From CAMYLR01 sp039590215 (GTDB taxonomy: Bacteria; Gemmatimonadota; Gemmatimonadetes; JACCXV01; JAHWKZ01), in the NCBI GenBank assembly GCA_039590215.1, contig JBDHFX010000061.1, forward strand, positions 1 to 14,293: a stretch of 14,293 nt of DNA. The letters run 5' to 3'. Position 1 is the stretch's first letter; each line of letters opens with the position of its first letter. A model generated the notes under the pieces. It had not been told where the DNA came from. It did not search any database and worked only from the letters and a program-made list of their open reading frames with translations. Positions 14,083 to 14,293 of the stretch are shown piece after piece. The position numbers were made by a program, and so were the translations under genes.

Positions 14083-14293
14083 ATTGGTCCCAAAGATACC
14101 CTGGCGAGTCGTTTCGAGTCAATCGGAAACCACAATATCCGGGGTCACGCCGCGATCGGGGCACAAGGGGTTGTGTCTTATGTCGACCCAAGCACATCGA
14201 TACAAAGCGGCTAACCGGCGGCCCGAATTAGCTGTTATGGACAGGGGCTTTCTGGCTGCGGATGGGGTGGCCAGAGGCGCTAACCAAACGAAC
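14083..14293. other. Upstream region of the SPOR/smc unit, no gene seen
   Basis: These 211 bp have no supportable coding frame. A short perfect hairpin, CACAA-GGGG-TTGTG, lies at 14162-14175. On the minus strand a TATTGT box (near 14132) could be a -10 element, but no matching -35 was found. The region presumably contains the promoter of the unit starting at 14082. Confidence 0.4.
14162..14175. repeat. Short perfect hairpin upstream of the SPOR/smc unit
   Basis: CACAA and TTGTG flank a GGGG loop, giving a 5-bp perfect stem. No T-run follows, so it is not a convincing terminator. It may be incidental or a small operator. Confidence 0.2.

Noticed and set aside
18..14210. The 11-bp word ATACAAAGCGG occurs near both ends of the window (18-28 and 14200-14210)
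   Set aside because: Matches of this length are expected several times by chance in 14 kb, and the flanks differ, so it is not evidence for an element bounded by repeats.

Overview
The window looks like chromosomal core sequence from a GC-rich (around 60% by eye) Gram-negative bacterium. A secreted protein with a C-terminal type IX secretion (T9SS)/FlgD-Ig-like sorting domain sits beside a PorV/PorQ-type outer-membrane protein. With a pyruvoyl-dependent arginine decarboxylase and mostly weak Shine-Dalgarno sites, this points to the FCB superphylum outside classical Bacteroidetes (for example Gemmatimonadota, Krumholzibacteriota, Eisenbacteria or Latescibacterota). That placement is inference. 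No tRNA, rRNA, CRISPR array, insertion sequence or phage gene was found.

Layout. Almost everything is on the minus strand, so it reads from right to left. Unit A (about 14082 to 8781) holds a membrane protein with a ParA/BY-kinase-like cytoplasmic domain, one transmembrane helix and C-terminal SPOR repeats, followed by smc. Both genes are damaged. The first is split, with its P-loop missing. smc lacks its FEEAAGI segment and is frame-broken just before the C-terminal head. A small plus-strand membrane protein gene (DUF4870/Tic20-like, 8428-8784) converges on smc and overlaps its end by 4 bp.

Unit B (8312 to 279) is an uninterrupted run of ten tightly packed minus-strand genes: an unrecognised 142-aa protein, a Fur-family regulator, the T9SS cargo-like protein, the PorV-like barrel, arginine decarboxylase, agmatinase, a TlpA-like thioredoxin, CcdA, a YbbR-domain protein and tsaD. 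Four themes appear: metal- or peroxide-sensing regulation with outer-membrane/secreted proteins; putrescine synthesis (arginine to agmatine to putrescine); extracytoplasmic thiol redox (CcdA feeding electrons to the TlpA-like protein); and housekeeping (YbbR, t6A tRNA modification). After tsaD comes about 236 bp of non-coding DNA with a dyad, then the probable first 14 codons of another minus-strand gene leaving the window at base 1.

Most worth a second look are the three internal losses of conserved sequence in Unit A, which hit the P-loop of the SPOR protein and both head-proximal parts of SMC. Genes elsewhere in the window look intact. Either the assembly is locally wrong, or this lineage carries a genuinely altered chromosome-organisation locus. 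The pairing of a P-loop-like/SPOR transmembrane protein with SMC is itself interesting as a possible link between chromosome and cell envelope.
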